NCBI GenBank assembly: GCA_964472035.1
Contig: CAYYIT010000005.1
Location: 1-64,000 of the forward strand
DNA length: 64,000 nt
Source of the DNA: UBA3855 sp964472035
GTDB taxonomy: Bacteria > Bacillota > Clostridia > Oscillospirales > Ruminococcaceae
Direction of reading: 5' to 3'
How positions within the stretch are numbered: the first letter of the stretch is position 1; each line of letters opens with the position of its first letter. Under the pieces are notes generated by a model. It did not search any database. It saw only the letters and a program-made list of their open reading frames with translations, and was not told the DNA's origin. The position numbers and the translations under genes are program-made. Below are positions 35,909 through 43,454 of the stretch, piece after piece.

Positions 35909-37201
35909 TCATTTTTGTGGAATCGGAATTGTGATCTCCGTTGTGAATATGTTGTTTTCCGCATCTGTCACCATGATACCGCCATGCTTTTGTACGGCTG
36001 CCTCAATGATCGTCATGCCAAGTCCTTCATGCTCTGCTTTGGTGGAATGTAGTTTTCCTTCTTTGATTCGATACTTTCCATCAAAGCTGTTTTCAAAACT
36101 GATTGTTGCAAAACCATTGATCTTTTTCACTGTGACCCGGATGAACTGTTCTCCATCTATCGCTTTACATGCCTCGATCGCATTATCCCACAGGTTTGCA
36201 AAAATAGCGATCAGATCATAGTCGGCAATAAAGTCAAAGGCGATATCTTCCACCTTTGTGTGCACTTTGATTCCGTCTGTTTCCGCCTCGGTGATCTTCT
36301 GGCTCATGACAATACTGAGGATCTGATTGGTGCAGTGAAATCCACAGAACAGGCTGTCCATTTCGCTCTGTATCTGCGCCGTATAGCGTTCCGCACGTTC
36401 ACTGTCCGTTTCCCTTAATGCAGATAATGCTGAAACGTGCTTTTTCATATCGTGGATGACCTTTCGGGATTGCTGATATTTTTCATTCAGACTTGTGTAA
36501 TATGCAAGCTGAATCTCATTTTGCTTTTTCATGGCATCAAGCTGAATACTTTGCTGGTACAGCTCTCCGATCCGCCGCATGGTATGGGCAAGGAACAGAT
36601 TAAACAAAGCAAAGCCCACAATGGCAACGGAGATACGGATGACATCGCCTTGGCTGCCCGTAGATATGGCAAGTGCATGAATCGTGTAGAATTCAAATAT
36701 AGCCACAACAATCAACGCAGCGGCTTCGCTGAATTTCAAACCCGAAACATTGGATTTCTTTACAACGGCAAGATAGAGCTTGTAGATCACATAGCCGATG
36801 ATCGTGTAGAGCAGGACAAAGAGCAGTGCATAATCATCATCGCTGACAACGGCTTCTACAGGTGCACCAAGCACCAGTGAACCAGCCATCATCGTGCCTA
36901 CATCCGCTGCCACCAGCATCACCAGCAAAAGTGAATTGTATAATGCAGTTTTTCTGAAATCCCGTTCATACAGCAGAAAACAGGTAGTAAAGAGCTGCAA
37001 TGTGAATATTGCTGTATTCAAAAGCGGAATGCCTGCCAATCCGGTAATGACGGTAATGATCATCCATAAGAAAAATGTCGCTGCATAAATCAAACGGTTT
37101 TGATATCGCCGTTCAAACATCTGATTCAGAAAGCCCATAAAAATGCCGGTTGTAAATAATGCATTGATCGTCAGACTCAGCAGATCTGTTACTGACTGCA
37201 T
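35909..37201 (-). CDS. GHKL sensor histidine kinase (AgrC/VirS-like)
   Basis: 430 residues. Six or so membrane segments occupy residues 5-210, followed by a dimerisation region with the phosphoacceptor motif KVIHDMKKHVSAL (about 250) and a GHKL ATPase domain (NLWDNAIEAC near 330, HEGLGM near 390). Kinases of this form usually sense peptide signals at the membrane. The start overlaps the response regulator stop by 13 bases. No agrB or agrD-like gene is adjacent, so the signal may be foreign, or a substrate of the ABC pumps. Confidence 0.85.
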   Translation of the reverse strand: MQSVTDLLSLTINALFTTGIFMGFLNQMFERRYQNRLIYAATFFLWMIITVITGLAGIPLLNTAIFTLQLFTTCFLLYERDFRKTALYNSLLLVMLVAADVGTMMAGSLVLGAPVEAVVSDDDYALLFVLLYTIIGYVIYKLYLAVVKKSNVSGLKFSEAAALIVVAIFEFYTIHALAISTGSQGDVIRISVAIVGFALFNLFLAHTMRRIGELYQQSIQLDAMKKQNEIQLAYYTSLNEKYQQSRKVIHDMKKHVSALSALRETDSERAERYTAQIQSEMDSLFCGFHCTNQILSIVMSQKITEAETDGIKVHTKVEDIAFDFIADYDLIAIFANLWDNAIEACKAIDGEQFIRVTVKKINGFATISFENSFDGKYRIKEGKLHSTKAEHEGLGMTIIEAAVQKHGGIMVTDAENNIFTTEITIPIPQK

Positions 37202-37914
37202 AACGCATCACCTCTCAATGCCTTATGAAGCCGGAGCAGAAATTCTTTTTCCTTTCGTTGGGCAAGGGGAAGAAACTCTCCGTTTGTCATAATAAGATCA
37301 AACCGGTTATGAATGGTAGCAACCTGCCTGAGATTGACAATACAGCAGCGGTGCGGACTGAAAAACAGGCTATTATCCAGAATGCCCAGCACTTCGGACA
37401 GGCTCAACTTAACGATGTACTTTGTATCTTTCGTACAGACAGTCAGCCTCTTTTTCTCCTCTACATAAATGTACAGAATCTCATCTGTTTTCTGAAATAC
37501 TTTACCAGTTTCTGTCGTCAGCGTGATCACCGAACTCTGTGTTTTTTCTCTGGTGCGGAGAAAATCATGCAGCACTTTTTCAATATCGGTACCTGAAACA
37601 GGCTTTACAATAAAATCAAAGGCATGCACACTGTATGCGTTCTTCCAGTAGTCGGTGTAGCTTGTCACATACACAAGCGGTACATGCACGTTCTTTTCAC
37701 GGATGCGTTTGGCAGCTTCAATGCCGTTCATGTCAGGCATTTCAATATCAAGGAAAATAATATCCAACTGCGGCTCATACGCCAGCAGATCAGCGGCATT
37801 CTGAAATGTCTGAATCTCTGCATCAATCTGCAGACTTTTCAGACACGCTGAAATCATCTGACGAAGTGCATCTATCATATTCTTCTCATCATCACAAATG
37901 GCAATGTACAGCAT
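37189..37914 (-). CDS. LytTR-family response regulator
   Basis: 241 residues. Receiver domain with the acidic pair CDDE (8-11) and phosphoacceptor FLDIEMPDMNG near residue 55, then a LytTR DNA-binding domain (EILYIYVEEKKRLTVCT...FFSPHRCCIVNLRQV). It should activate the ABC operon or its own after phosphorylation by the kinase encoded next. A -10 box TATACT lies about 30 bases upstream of the start; a clear -35 box is absent, consistent with activator dependence. Confidence 0.87.
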   Translation of the reverse strand: MLYIAICDDEKNMIDALRQMISACLKSLQIDAEIQTFQNAADLLAYEPQLDIIFLDIEMPDMNGIEAAKRIREKNVHVPLVYVTSYTDYWKNAYSVHAFDFIVKPVSGTDIEKVLHDFLRTREKTQSSVITLTTETGKVFQKTDEILYIYVEEKKRLTVCTKDTKYIVKLSLSEVLGILDNSLFFSPHRCCIVNLRQVATIHNRFDLIMTNGEFLPLAQRKEKEFLLRLHKALRGDALCSQ

Positions 37915-38182
37915 AAGTGTTCACCCTTTCGTTTGTAGTATACTATTCCAGATCACTTAAAATGAGAAACTTTCAATGGTGTTGGAGAGAAATATTCTTG
38001 AACCTTGATAACCAATACAGCCTGCGGTATCATAAAACTAATAGGGGCAAAAATCGCAACTCTAATGGTATTGTAAGGCATACATACCACCACTTAATGC
38101 ATCGCAGTTCACTCAAAGAAAACAATATGTTTCGCTTAGCGCCACTGTGCATATATCACTTCACCTAGTATTATCAAAGGTA
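37915..38182. other. Intergenic stretch, no gene seen
   Basis: AT-rich DNA between the two-component system and the AbiG operon. I found no peptide-precursor-like frame with a ribosome site in either direction. Confidence 0.5.
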
Positions 38183-39412
38183 TTAATACGATTCCAGTTC
38201 AGTCGCGTTCTTGAACACTTCGATGTGTGATTTATCTGTGCGTACCGTCTCCATATCTTTGCGCTCAACATAGTACTGCTTAGACGAATACATTCGTTTC
38301 CCTTCAGCAGAACTAAGCTTTATGTAGAATTCACCTAAGGTGCCTTCTGCCGGAAGTTCAATCTCCGAAACAACGCAATCAAACATATCTGTTATCGCAA
38401 ATAAGTTTATGTTGACGCCAAGTAGATTAATGATAAGAGTCTCATCATACTCAAATAGGATTTCTTTGCCGATAGGGGCGCTATCCTTGTTTTTACTGAG
38501 AGCATTGAAATCACCTATGCCTCGCAACGTACTGTCTTTGTGATATGTCTTGTACGGCAATTTCTGCACTAAACATCTGAACAAAGCGTCGATCATTCTA
38601 ATTGCATCAATTGCTATCTCTTGATCAACCTCAAATGTGATATTTAGCACAGCTTCAATAGCGACAACTTTGCGCCAAAATTCAAGGGTTTCTTCAGAGA
38701 TAACCTTTGCGGAATCCATTGCTGAATGAGTAATCTTTGCACCTCCAATAAGACCTTCTCCTAAAACAAAAGCATTAAAGATTTCTTTAGATGCCAACAC
38801 TTCAGCGGCTCTGTTAGAGGGATTGGTTTTTATATTGAATTGCATCATATTGCTAGGTTCAGTATTTATGGTATAAGTAAGTTCAATTACTGAATTGCCT
38901 ACAGACTGGAATTTCATCTCCGTAAAACTATTCATTGGTTGCCTTTGCATCATAACCGTTAATGAATGTCCGTTACCAGAGAGTTCTATTGGGAATGGTG
39001 CAGGGAAAGGGGGTGGAAAAACAAATAAATGACCTTCTGTAAATTCCAGTCCCTTTAATGGCGCAGCAACAAAGTCACTGCGTTTAATTTTGGTCCCATT
39101 AACAGTGTAAAAATCATTTTCGTCTGGAAGTAATTCAATTTTTGATTGAGAATTGTAGGCGTATTGCAATGCGTCTTGTATAGTAACATTTTGCTTTTTT
39201 TCAAAAATAGCTTGGGCCTCTTCTGGGAATGCATATTTCATGGGGGTTATATCAAGCATTCCATCACACTCTAAACAACACAAGCCATCATGGTCGTGTA
39301 CATATCTAAATCCTTCCGGAAGACCTTTGCTTATAGTTTCTAACACTGCATCTGGCGTTTGAATTGTAAATTGAGGTCTTCTAATAAAAGCATCTTTAAA
39401 ATTTGAGAACAT
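38183..39412 (-). CDS. abiGii: AbiGii-like abortive infection toxin
   Basis: 409 residues from ATG at 39412 (MFSNFKDAF), preceded by AAAGGAGG and just past the stop of the antitoxin gene. The sequence opening and its pairing with an AbiGi-like protein fit the AbiGii family, the toxin of a two-gene phage-exclusion system first described on lactococcal plasmids. I see no motif that gives a biochemical activity. A Pro/Phe-rich turn (FPPPFPAPFP) lies near residue 135. Low GC relative to the chromosome suggests recent transfer. Confidence 0.7.
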   Translation of the reverse strand: MFSNFKDAFIRRPQFTIQTPDAVLETISKGLPEGFRYVHDHDGLCCLECDGMLDITPMKYAFPEEAQAIFEKKQNVTIQDALQYAYNSQSKIELLPDENDFYTVNGTKIKRSDFVAAPLKGLEFTEGHLFVFPPPFPAPFPIELSGNGHSLTVMMQRQPMNSFTEMKFQSVGNSVIELTYTINTEPSNMMQFNIKTNPSNRAAEVLASKEIFNAFVLGEGLIGGAKITHSAMDSAKVISEETLEFWRKVVAIEAVLNITFEVDQEIAIDAIRMIDALFRCLVQKLPYKTYHKDSTLRGIGDFNALSKNKDSAPIGKEILFEYDETLIINLLGVNINLFAITDMFDCVVSEIELPAEGTLGEFYIKLSSAEGKRMYSSKQYYVERKDMETVRTDKSHIEVFKNATELESY

Positions 39413-39413
39413 A

Positions 39414-40211
39414 TCAGAAATCCTCCTTTGCATCGCTCCAAAGAATAATTTTGGAAATTAGTTTCCGTTGCATTGCTTTATCGTTGACAGATTGTTCAAT
39501 AACGTTGCAAACTGCGTCAAGTTCCGTTTCATCTGGAATTATAATATGTTTTATATCTGAATAACTAAATTTCAACCAACAGCTGTCATGCCCTTCGATT
39601 GTATCATTTAACATTCCAATGCTAGCGGCATCATCTTCTAATACTACTTGAGGCAAATTAATAACAGCCACATCAGGGATAAAACGCCATTCACATTCAT
39701 CAGTAAAGTTTTTAAAAATAACTTTTCCATCACGTGGCATATTTCCTTCGATCGGTTTCATGTAATACATTTGCGTCAACAAAAAATTTGCCTCTGGTGT
39801 TTCGGCTTCATTATCTATAGCAGATGTAAATGCTTTTGAAAAATCACTACATAAAACAGATTGTGAATTTACATATTGTAGTGGTTGGATACCATGCGAT
39901 ACTCCCCATGTTTTAGAAAAAGCTATACCATACTGTCCATAAACTTTAAGATGTTCTTCCAGTCTATGTACTGTAATGTCACAGAAACAAATCATAGGAT
40001 AATACATTTGATGATGACCAATATCCAGATACTCAACGGTTTCCCCATAATAGCGTGGAATCAAGGCATGCTTTTCAATTGAGCCAAAAAGATATTCGGG
40101 TTTTTTGAAAAAACGAAATAATGTATTAGCACTTTGAGCTAAAGGCGGAGAAGAAGGCTCTATGCGGCTTTGGACAGAAACATCTATCATTTCTTTGATC
40201 CTATCTTCCAT
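39414..40211 (-). CDS. abiGi: AbiGi-like abortive infection antitoxin
   Basis: 265 residues. The block PMICFCDITVHRLEEHLKVYGQYGIAFSKTWG closely follows the family pattern of AbiGi proteins ('FCDI...YG-YGI-SK-WG'). The gene begins at TAATG overlapping the Xre stop and ends two bases before the toxin start, so all three genes are translationally linked. Predicted cytosolic and to neutralise AbiGii. Confidence 0.75.
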   Translation of the reverse strand: MEDRIKEMIDVSVQSRIEPSSPPLAQSANTLFRFFKKPEYLFGSIEKHALIPRYYGETVEYLDIGHHQMYYPMICFCDITVHRLEEHLKVYGQYGIAFSKTWGVSHGIQPLQYVNSQSVLCSDFSKAFTSAIDNEAETPEANFLLTQMYYMKPIEGNMPRDGKVIFKNFTDECEWRFIPDVAVINLPQVVLEDDAASIGMLNDTIEGHDSCWLKFSYSDIKHIIIPDETELDAVCNVIEQSVNDKAMQRKLISKIILWSDAKEDF

Positions 40212-40438
40212 TATACGATACCATCCTTGTTTAAGTTGTCCGGAGTAAATTCCATCACATCACCAATATTGCAGCCAAGAACAGCACATGCCCTGCCGAG
40301 GATAGCGAGGTTAACTGGTTCGTCGCGGCGGAGCTTGGTCATTGTGTTGGGCGCAATGTCAGCAGCTTTACGCAGCTCTGCCTGTGTCATCTTCTTGTCA
40401 ATCAATAATTTCCAAAGCTTGTTGTAAGAAATAGTCAT
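40211..40438 (-). CDS. Xre-family regulator of the AbiG operon
   Basis: 75 residues from ATG at 40438 (GGAGG 7 bases upstream). A single Cro/C1 HTH (YNKLWKLLIDKKMTQAELRKAADIAPNTMTKLRRDE) of the short YozG type. First gene of the AbiG operon. A TATAAGT/ACTTATA inverted repeat between promoter and start is a likely operator for autoregulation. The link of an Xre gene to AbiG makes this a three-gene unit. Confidence 0.85.
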   Translation of the reverse strand: MTISYNKLWKLLIDKKMTQAELRKAADIAPNTMTKLRRDEPVNLAILGRACAVLGCNIGDVMEFTPDNLNKDGIV

Positions 40439-40450
40439 CTTTTTTCCTCC

Positions 40451-40477
40451 TATAAGTTTGTAGTTTACACACTTATA
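40451..40477. promoter_or_regulatory. Putative operator of the AbiG operon
   Basis: TATAAGT (40451-40457) and ACTTATA (40471-40477) form a perfect inverted repeat between the promoter and the Xre ribosome site. Confidence 0.45.
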
Positions 40478-40491
40478 ATTCCACATAGATC

Positions 40492-40520
40492 ATTATATCA
40501 TAAACTCTCAATATTTTCAA
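40492..40520 (-). promoter_or_regulatory. Promoter of the AbiG operon
   Basis: On the minus strand TTGAAA (40515-40520), 17 bases, TATAAT (40492-40497), about 50 bases before the Xre start. Confidence 0.75.
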
Positions 40521-40669
40521 GAGATTATCGCATCTTATTGCGATTCGAGGTTTCTTGCGTGGATCTAATGATCTGGTTTAAATGTGTGATCAGAGGTTAT
40601 CATGCATGCAACTTTTTTCTGTGTCGCTTTATCTGCAACTTGAGGGGAGTAGCTTTATACATAAAAAGA

Positions 40670-40703
40670 AACCTCGGAAACAACGTGTTTCCGAGGTTTT
40701 TCT
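40670..40703 (-). terminator. Terminator 3' of the intact tRNA-Thr
   Basis: AACCTCGGAAA (40670-40680) pairs with TTTCCGAGGTT (40688-40698), followed on the minus strand by TCTTTTTATG; a T run also follows on the plus strand. It belongs to the 80-bp sequence shared with 683-762. Confidence 0.7.
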
Positions 40704-40704
40704 T

Positions 40705-40780
40705 TGGAGCTTGTGACAGGATTCGAACCTGCGACCCGTTCATTACGAATGAACTGCTCTACCGACTGAGCCACACAAGC
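40705..40780 (-). tRNA. tRNA-Thr (CGU), intact, element-borne
   Basis: Complete cloverleaf read on the minus strand: acceptor GCTTGTG/CACAAGC, D arm GCTC/GAGC, anticodon stem GTTCA/TGAAC with loop TTCGTAA (anticodon CGT), T arm GCAGG-TTCGAAT-CCTGT, discriminator T and encoded CCA (40705-40707). It is the only intact copy in the window and lies inside the right end of IME-2. Its nearest strong promoter is that of the interrupted host gene at 41067-41095. Confidence 0.93.
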
Positions 40781-40822
40781 ATTGATATTCAGTTTTGATT
40801 TTGCAAGGCTTGCGTTGTCCGT

Positions 40823-40877
40823 TGTGATGTCGCTTTACCGACAACCCACGACCCGTTCATTACGAATGAACTGCTCT
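40823..40877. repeat. 55-bp direct repeat left of the gap (attR2)
   Basis: Identical to 40978-41032. It contains the right dyad arm (ATGTCGCTTTACCGACAACC, 40827-40846), the CGACC core and the start of the tRNA-Thr 5' part. It abuts the N run directly. Confidence 0.9.
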
Positions 40878-40977
40878 NNNNNNNNNNNNNNNNNNNNNNN
40901 NNNNNNNNNNNNNNNNNNNNNNNNNNNNNNNNNNNNNNNNNNNNNNNNNNNNNNNNNNNNNNNNNNNNNNNNNNNNN
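40878..40977. other. Assembly gap of 100 N
   Basis: Exactly 100 N bases flanked on both sides by the same 55 bp. The round number marks a scaffold join of unknown true length. The flanking repeat suggests a break at a duplicated attachment site. Confidence 0.97.
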
Positions 40978-40981
40978 TGTG

Positions 40982-41052
40982 ATGTCGCTTTACCGACAAC
41001 CCACGACCCGTTCATTACGAATGAACTGCTCTACCGACTGAGCCACACAAGC
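40982..41052 (-). tRNA. Right junction (attR) with tRNA-Thr 5' fragment
   Basis: 41004-41052 is the 5' part of tRNA-Thr on the minus strand: acceptor 5' strand, D arm, anticodon arm and variable loop to CGACC. The T arm and 3' acceptor are replaced by the element arm at 40982-41003. It is the stump of the host gene, still next to its native promoter. Confidence 0.9.
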
Positions 41053-41066
41053 ACCATAACACAATA

Positions 41067-41095
41067 ATTATAGCACATCATCATCAAAATGTCAA
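41067..41095 (-). promoter_or_regulatory. Native tRNA-Thr promoter
   Basis: On the minus strand a consensus promoter: TTGACA (41090-41095), 17 bases, TATAAT (41067-41072), ending 14 bases before the tRNA stump. Transcription would run through attR to the intact tRNA copy. Confidence 0.85.
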
Positions 41096-41154
41096 GTGCT
41101 TTTCCAAAAACGCAGCGGAATTTTTGGTGACGGCACGCATCTTTCCAACGAAAA

Positions 41155-41183
41155 CCAGCGATGCCGTTTGCAGGCACCGCTGG
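41155..41183 (-). terminator. Terminator after first Cthe_2159-like gene
   Basis: CCAGCG (41155-41160) pairs with CGCTGG (41178-41183) with TGCC/GGCA inside; TTTTCG follows on the minus strand. Confidence 0.6.
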
Positions 41184-41216
41184 CTTCTTGTATGGGTTGA
41201 GAGAGAAATGCTTGTA

Positions 41217-43208
41217 TTACCAGCCCTGATTGCCGCCGGAGCTGGAGCTGCCGCCGGAAAGTGTACCGCCGATATAGATGCCGGAGGTGCAGTCGGGCAG
41301 GATCTGTGTGCCACCGGAAACTGTTCCGCCGGTCTGTACGGTCACACCGTTGGTAGTGGTCGCGCTGCCGCCGCTTGCGGAGGTGAAGGAGATCAGCACA
41401 TTACCGGAGCTGTCAAGGAAGGTATATCTGGTCGTCAGATTGGTATTGCCGCCTCTGTTGATGGTGATGTAGCTTGCACCGCTCATGTTCTTGGTGCCGT
41501 CACAGTCCGCAGGCTCCTGACCGTTTGCGCAGACATAGCCGCCGGTCATGTTGATGCTGCCGTTGGAGTCAAAGCCGTCGTGGTCACCGCTTGCAGAATT
41601 CACAGCTGCAAAACCGCCGCTGATATTCAGAGAACCGGAACTGCTGCCCCAGGAACCGCCGGTGCCATCTGCACCGCCTGCCGCATTGTAACCGTCATCG
41701 GTGGTTACGCAGTATACCGTACCGCTGTAGTGGTTGATACTCAGGCCCTCAACGCCCTCATAAGCGAAGGGAACATAAATCATCACATCATCAAAGACAT
41801 TACCGTTGCCGCTGGTACCGATGTTCAGTGCATGGTCGGAATGCATTGCGTCATCCGCACTCTGGAGAGTCATCACGCCGCCTGTCAGAGTCATATCGCC
41901 GCCGCAGTGGAGTGCATCGTCGGTAGCATTTACCTTGATGGTACCGCCGGTAATGCTCAGATTACCGCCGCTCTGCCATGTGGTGCCGGCTTCGTCATAG
42001 ATGCCGACCGCCTTGATGCCCTTGCAGCTGAAGTCGGTCTTATTGGTGTTGCCGCCTTCCATGCCGCCCATGCCGCCGCCCGGCCATGTTGTACCGGTAT
42101 CGCCGGAGGAAGAACCGCTGCCTGTGTAGGAAGAGCCCTGATAGGTCTTGATATCGAGTGTGCCGCCGTTGATCTCAACTGCCTGCTCACCCTGGATACC
42201 ATCGCCGTAGGAATTGATCGTCACCGTACCGCCGGTCACTCTGACAAAGCCCTTGTCCGTTTCGGTGGCATTGGTGGAGGTGATGCCGTCGCCGGCAGTG
42301 GTAGTTACGCTGACATTCAGTGCGGTATAATCTGTATCATCGGGATCGCCGATACGAACGGAGTCATTGCCGCGGATACCGTCATCCACCGCAGTAACCT
42401 GGATCGTACCGTTCCAGATCTTGAGGTCGTTCTTGGAAACGATACCGTCCGCTGTATTACCATTGACGATCAGGGTACCCTTGCCCTTGATCTTCATGTC
42501 ATCCCTTGCGAGGATCGCAGCGTTGATGGTCTCGGTCTCGCCGTCGCTGTTGACATAGGTATCGCTGTGACTTGTGCCGTCGGAAATAGTGTTGGTGTAG
42601 CCGTTCTTGACAGCGAGCACACACTCGTCACCGACATTGTCGATATAGATCGGCGCCATGGTGCTGTTGGAGAGTTCCAGACCTGTGAGGCTGAGCTCTA
42701 CCAGCGCATCGGGCTCTGCGGTATCATCCGTAGAAACGACCAGTCGGCCGCTTGTGGAAGAGCCGTTGACTTCATAGGTACCGGCCTTGAGGATGGTGAC
42801 CTCGGTGCCGGAAACGGCTACATACTCATCCGGGCTGACAACCGCACCGGCTGCATCATACAGCGTTACGCTGCTGCCGTTATAGGTGATCTTTGCCACC
42901 GCACCGCCTTCTGTCACGGGCGGATCCGGCTCTGTGGAAGCCGGCTGCTTCTTGAGCATGGCAAGGTCGAATGCATCCACCTTACCGTCCCCTGTCAGGT
43001 CACAGTTTGCTGCCTTTTCCGCGTCAAAGGAAGCATTGCCGAGCAGGTAGGCCTGCAGCTGCACGATATCCGCATCGTTCACTGTGCCGTCGAGATTGGC
43101 GTCGCCTGTGAGCGCTGCTGCGAGATGCGGCAGTACCGGCATTGCAGCAACCAGTGTACCTGCTGCCAGAAGTCCGGCAAGGCCACGGCGAAAATGATTC
43201 TTCTTCAT
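41217..43208 (-). CDS. Dockerin protein with Cthe_2159-like carbohydrate-binding beta-helix
   Basis: 663 residues. Signal peptide (about 1-35), N-terminal type I dockerin (GDANLDGTVNDADIV...CDLTGDGKVDAFDLAMLKK, about 36-92), then a repetitive beta-helix: 'GTYEVNGSSTSGRLVVS', 'ILARDDMKIKGKGTLIVNG', 'DGIVSKNDLKIWNGTIQV', 'DDGIRGNDSVRI', 'DALHCGGDMTLTGG'. This is the pattern of Cthe_2159 of Clostridium thermocellum, a calcium-binding protein that binds cellulose and polygalacturonate. A Ser/Gly-rich end follows. AAAAGGAGTG precedes the ATG. The promoter region has OmpR-type direct repeats (43380-43397). Confidence 0.85.
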   Translation of the reverse strand: MKKNHFRRGLAGLLAAGTLVAAMPVLPHLAAALTGDANLDGTVNDADIVQLQAYLLGNASFDAEKAANCDLTGDGKVDAFDLAMLKKQPASTEPDPPVTEGGAVAKITYNGSSVTLYDAAGAVVSPDEYVAVSGTEVTILKAGTYEVNGSSTSGRLVVSTDDTAEPDALVELSLTGLELSNSTMAPIYIDNVGDECVLAVKNGYTNTISDGTSHSDTYVNSDGETETINAAILARDDMKIKGKGTLIVNGNTADGIVSKNDLKIWNGTIQVTAVDDGIRGNDSVRIGDPDDTDYTALNVSVTTTAGDGITSTNATETDKGFVRVTGGTVTINSYGDGIQGEQAVEINGGTLDIKTYQGSSYTGSGSSSGDTGTTWPGGGMGGMEGGNTNKTDFSCKGIKAVGIYDEAGTTWQSGGNLSITGGTIKVNATDDALHCGGDMTLTGGVMTLQSADDAMHSDHALNIGTSGNGNVFDDVMIYVPFAYEGVEGLSINHYSGTVYCVTTDDGYNAAGGADGTGGSWGSSSGSLNISGGFAAVNSASGDHDGFDSNGSINMTGGYVCANGQEPADCDGTKNMSGASYITINRGGNTNLTTRYTFLDSSGNVLISFTSASGGSATTTNGVTVQTGGTVSGGTQILPDCTSGIYIGGTLSGGSSSSGGNQGW

Positions 43209-43363
43209 AGTATTCCACTCCTTTTTCCAGATTTCATGTTTCTGTTTTCAGATCGCATCCGCCCGATATACCTCGTGCCTGTGAACCAGCCGCCGCCGAT
43301 TCTGGCATATCTTCGTGGTTTTCCCATGCTGCAGCGAAGATGCTTTTCTGTGATTGTAATTCC

Positions 43364-43397
43364 ATTATAGTGAACGTTCCTTAAAAGAATCTTAAAA
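43364..43397 (-). promoter_or_regulatory. -10 box with OmpR-type direct repeats
   Basis: On the minus strand TATAAT (43364-43369) is preceded not by a -35 box but by two TTTTAAG repeats 11 bp apart (CTTAAAA on the plus strand at 43380-43386 and 43391-43397). The same arrangement lies before the paralogue at 44962-44995. Confidence 0.6.
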
Positions 43398-43454
43398 TTT
43401 CTGTTTCGCCGCAGAATTTTTCCGTTGATCAGTGCCTCGATATCTGCCGACAAA

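Larger units (their letters stand above)
22265..40850. mobile_element. Inner mobilizable element (IME-2)
   Basis: Left edge: the dyad arm at 22265-22287. Right edge: dyad arm ATGTCGCTTTACCGACAACC (40827-40846) and core CGACC (40849-40853). Core genes repeat those of IME-1 in the same order: recombinase, TnpW-like, relaxase plus nested gene, MobC, RepA-like ATPase. Cargo: four ABC exporter genes with a two-component system, an AbiG operon, and a complete tRNA-Thr. The GC content of the AbiG genes is visibly lower than that of the chromosomal genes to the right. Confidence 0.65.
6592..40877. mobile_element. Outer mobilizable element (IME-1), interrupted by IME-2
   Basis: Left edge: the tRNA-Thr 3' fragment at 6560-6591 and dyad arm at 6592-6614. 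Genes: serine recombinase (6652), TnpW-like, relaxase plus nested gene, MobC, RepA-like ATPase, then cargo at 12.5-22.1 kb (STAND-like ATPase, zinc-ribbon/surface-protein operon, two regulators). Its left half ends at 22232, where IME-2 begins inside what looks like this element's own tRNA-Thr copy. Its right edge should lie beyond IME-2, near the assembly gap and the tRNA 5' fragment at 41004. The modules resemble Tn4451-type mobilizable elements (large serine recombinase plus relaxase, no conjugation genes), so it would need a helper to transfer. Confidence 0.65.

Noticed and set aside
37917..38168. 83-codon plus-strand frame next to the LytTR gene, considered as an AgrD-like peptide
   Set aside because: No amphipathic leader, no conserved Cys with acidic tail, and no ribosome site.
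40782..40982. Open frame crossing the N run
   Set aside because: It is made of tRNA and attachment-site DNA plus unknown bases and has no coding character.
41124..43370. 748-codon open frame on the plus strand
   Set aside because: It is antisense to the Cthe_2159-like dockerin gene and arises from its repetitive, GC-biased codons; its translation has no domain and no ribosome site. Similar long antisense frames at 1206-2615, 4738-6090, 45183-46796, 48503-49909, 52236-53924, 56414-58324 and 59281-61650 were dropped for the same reason.
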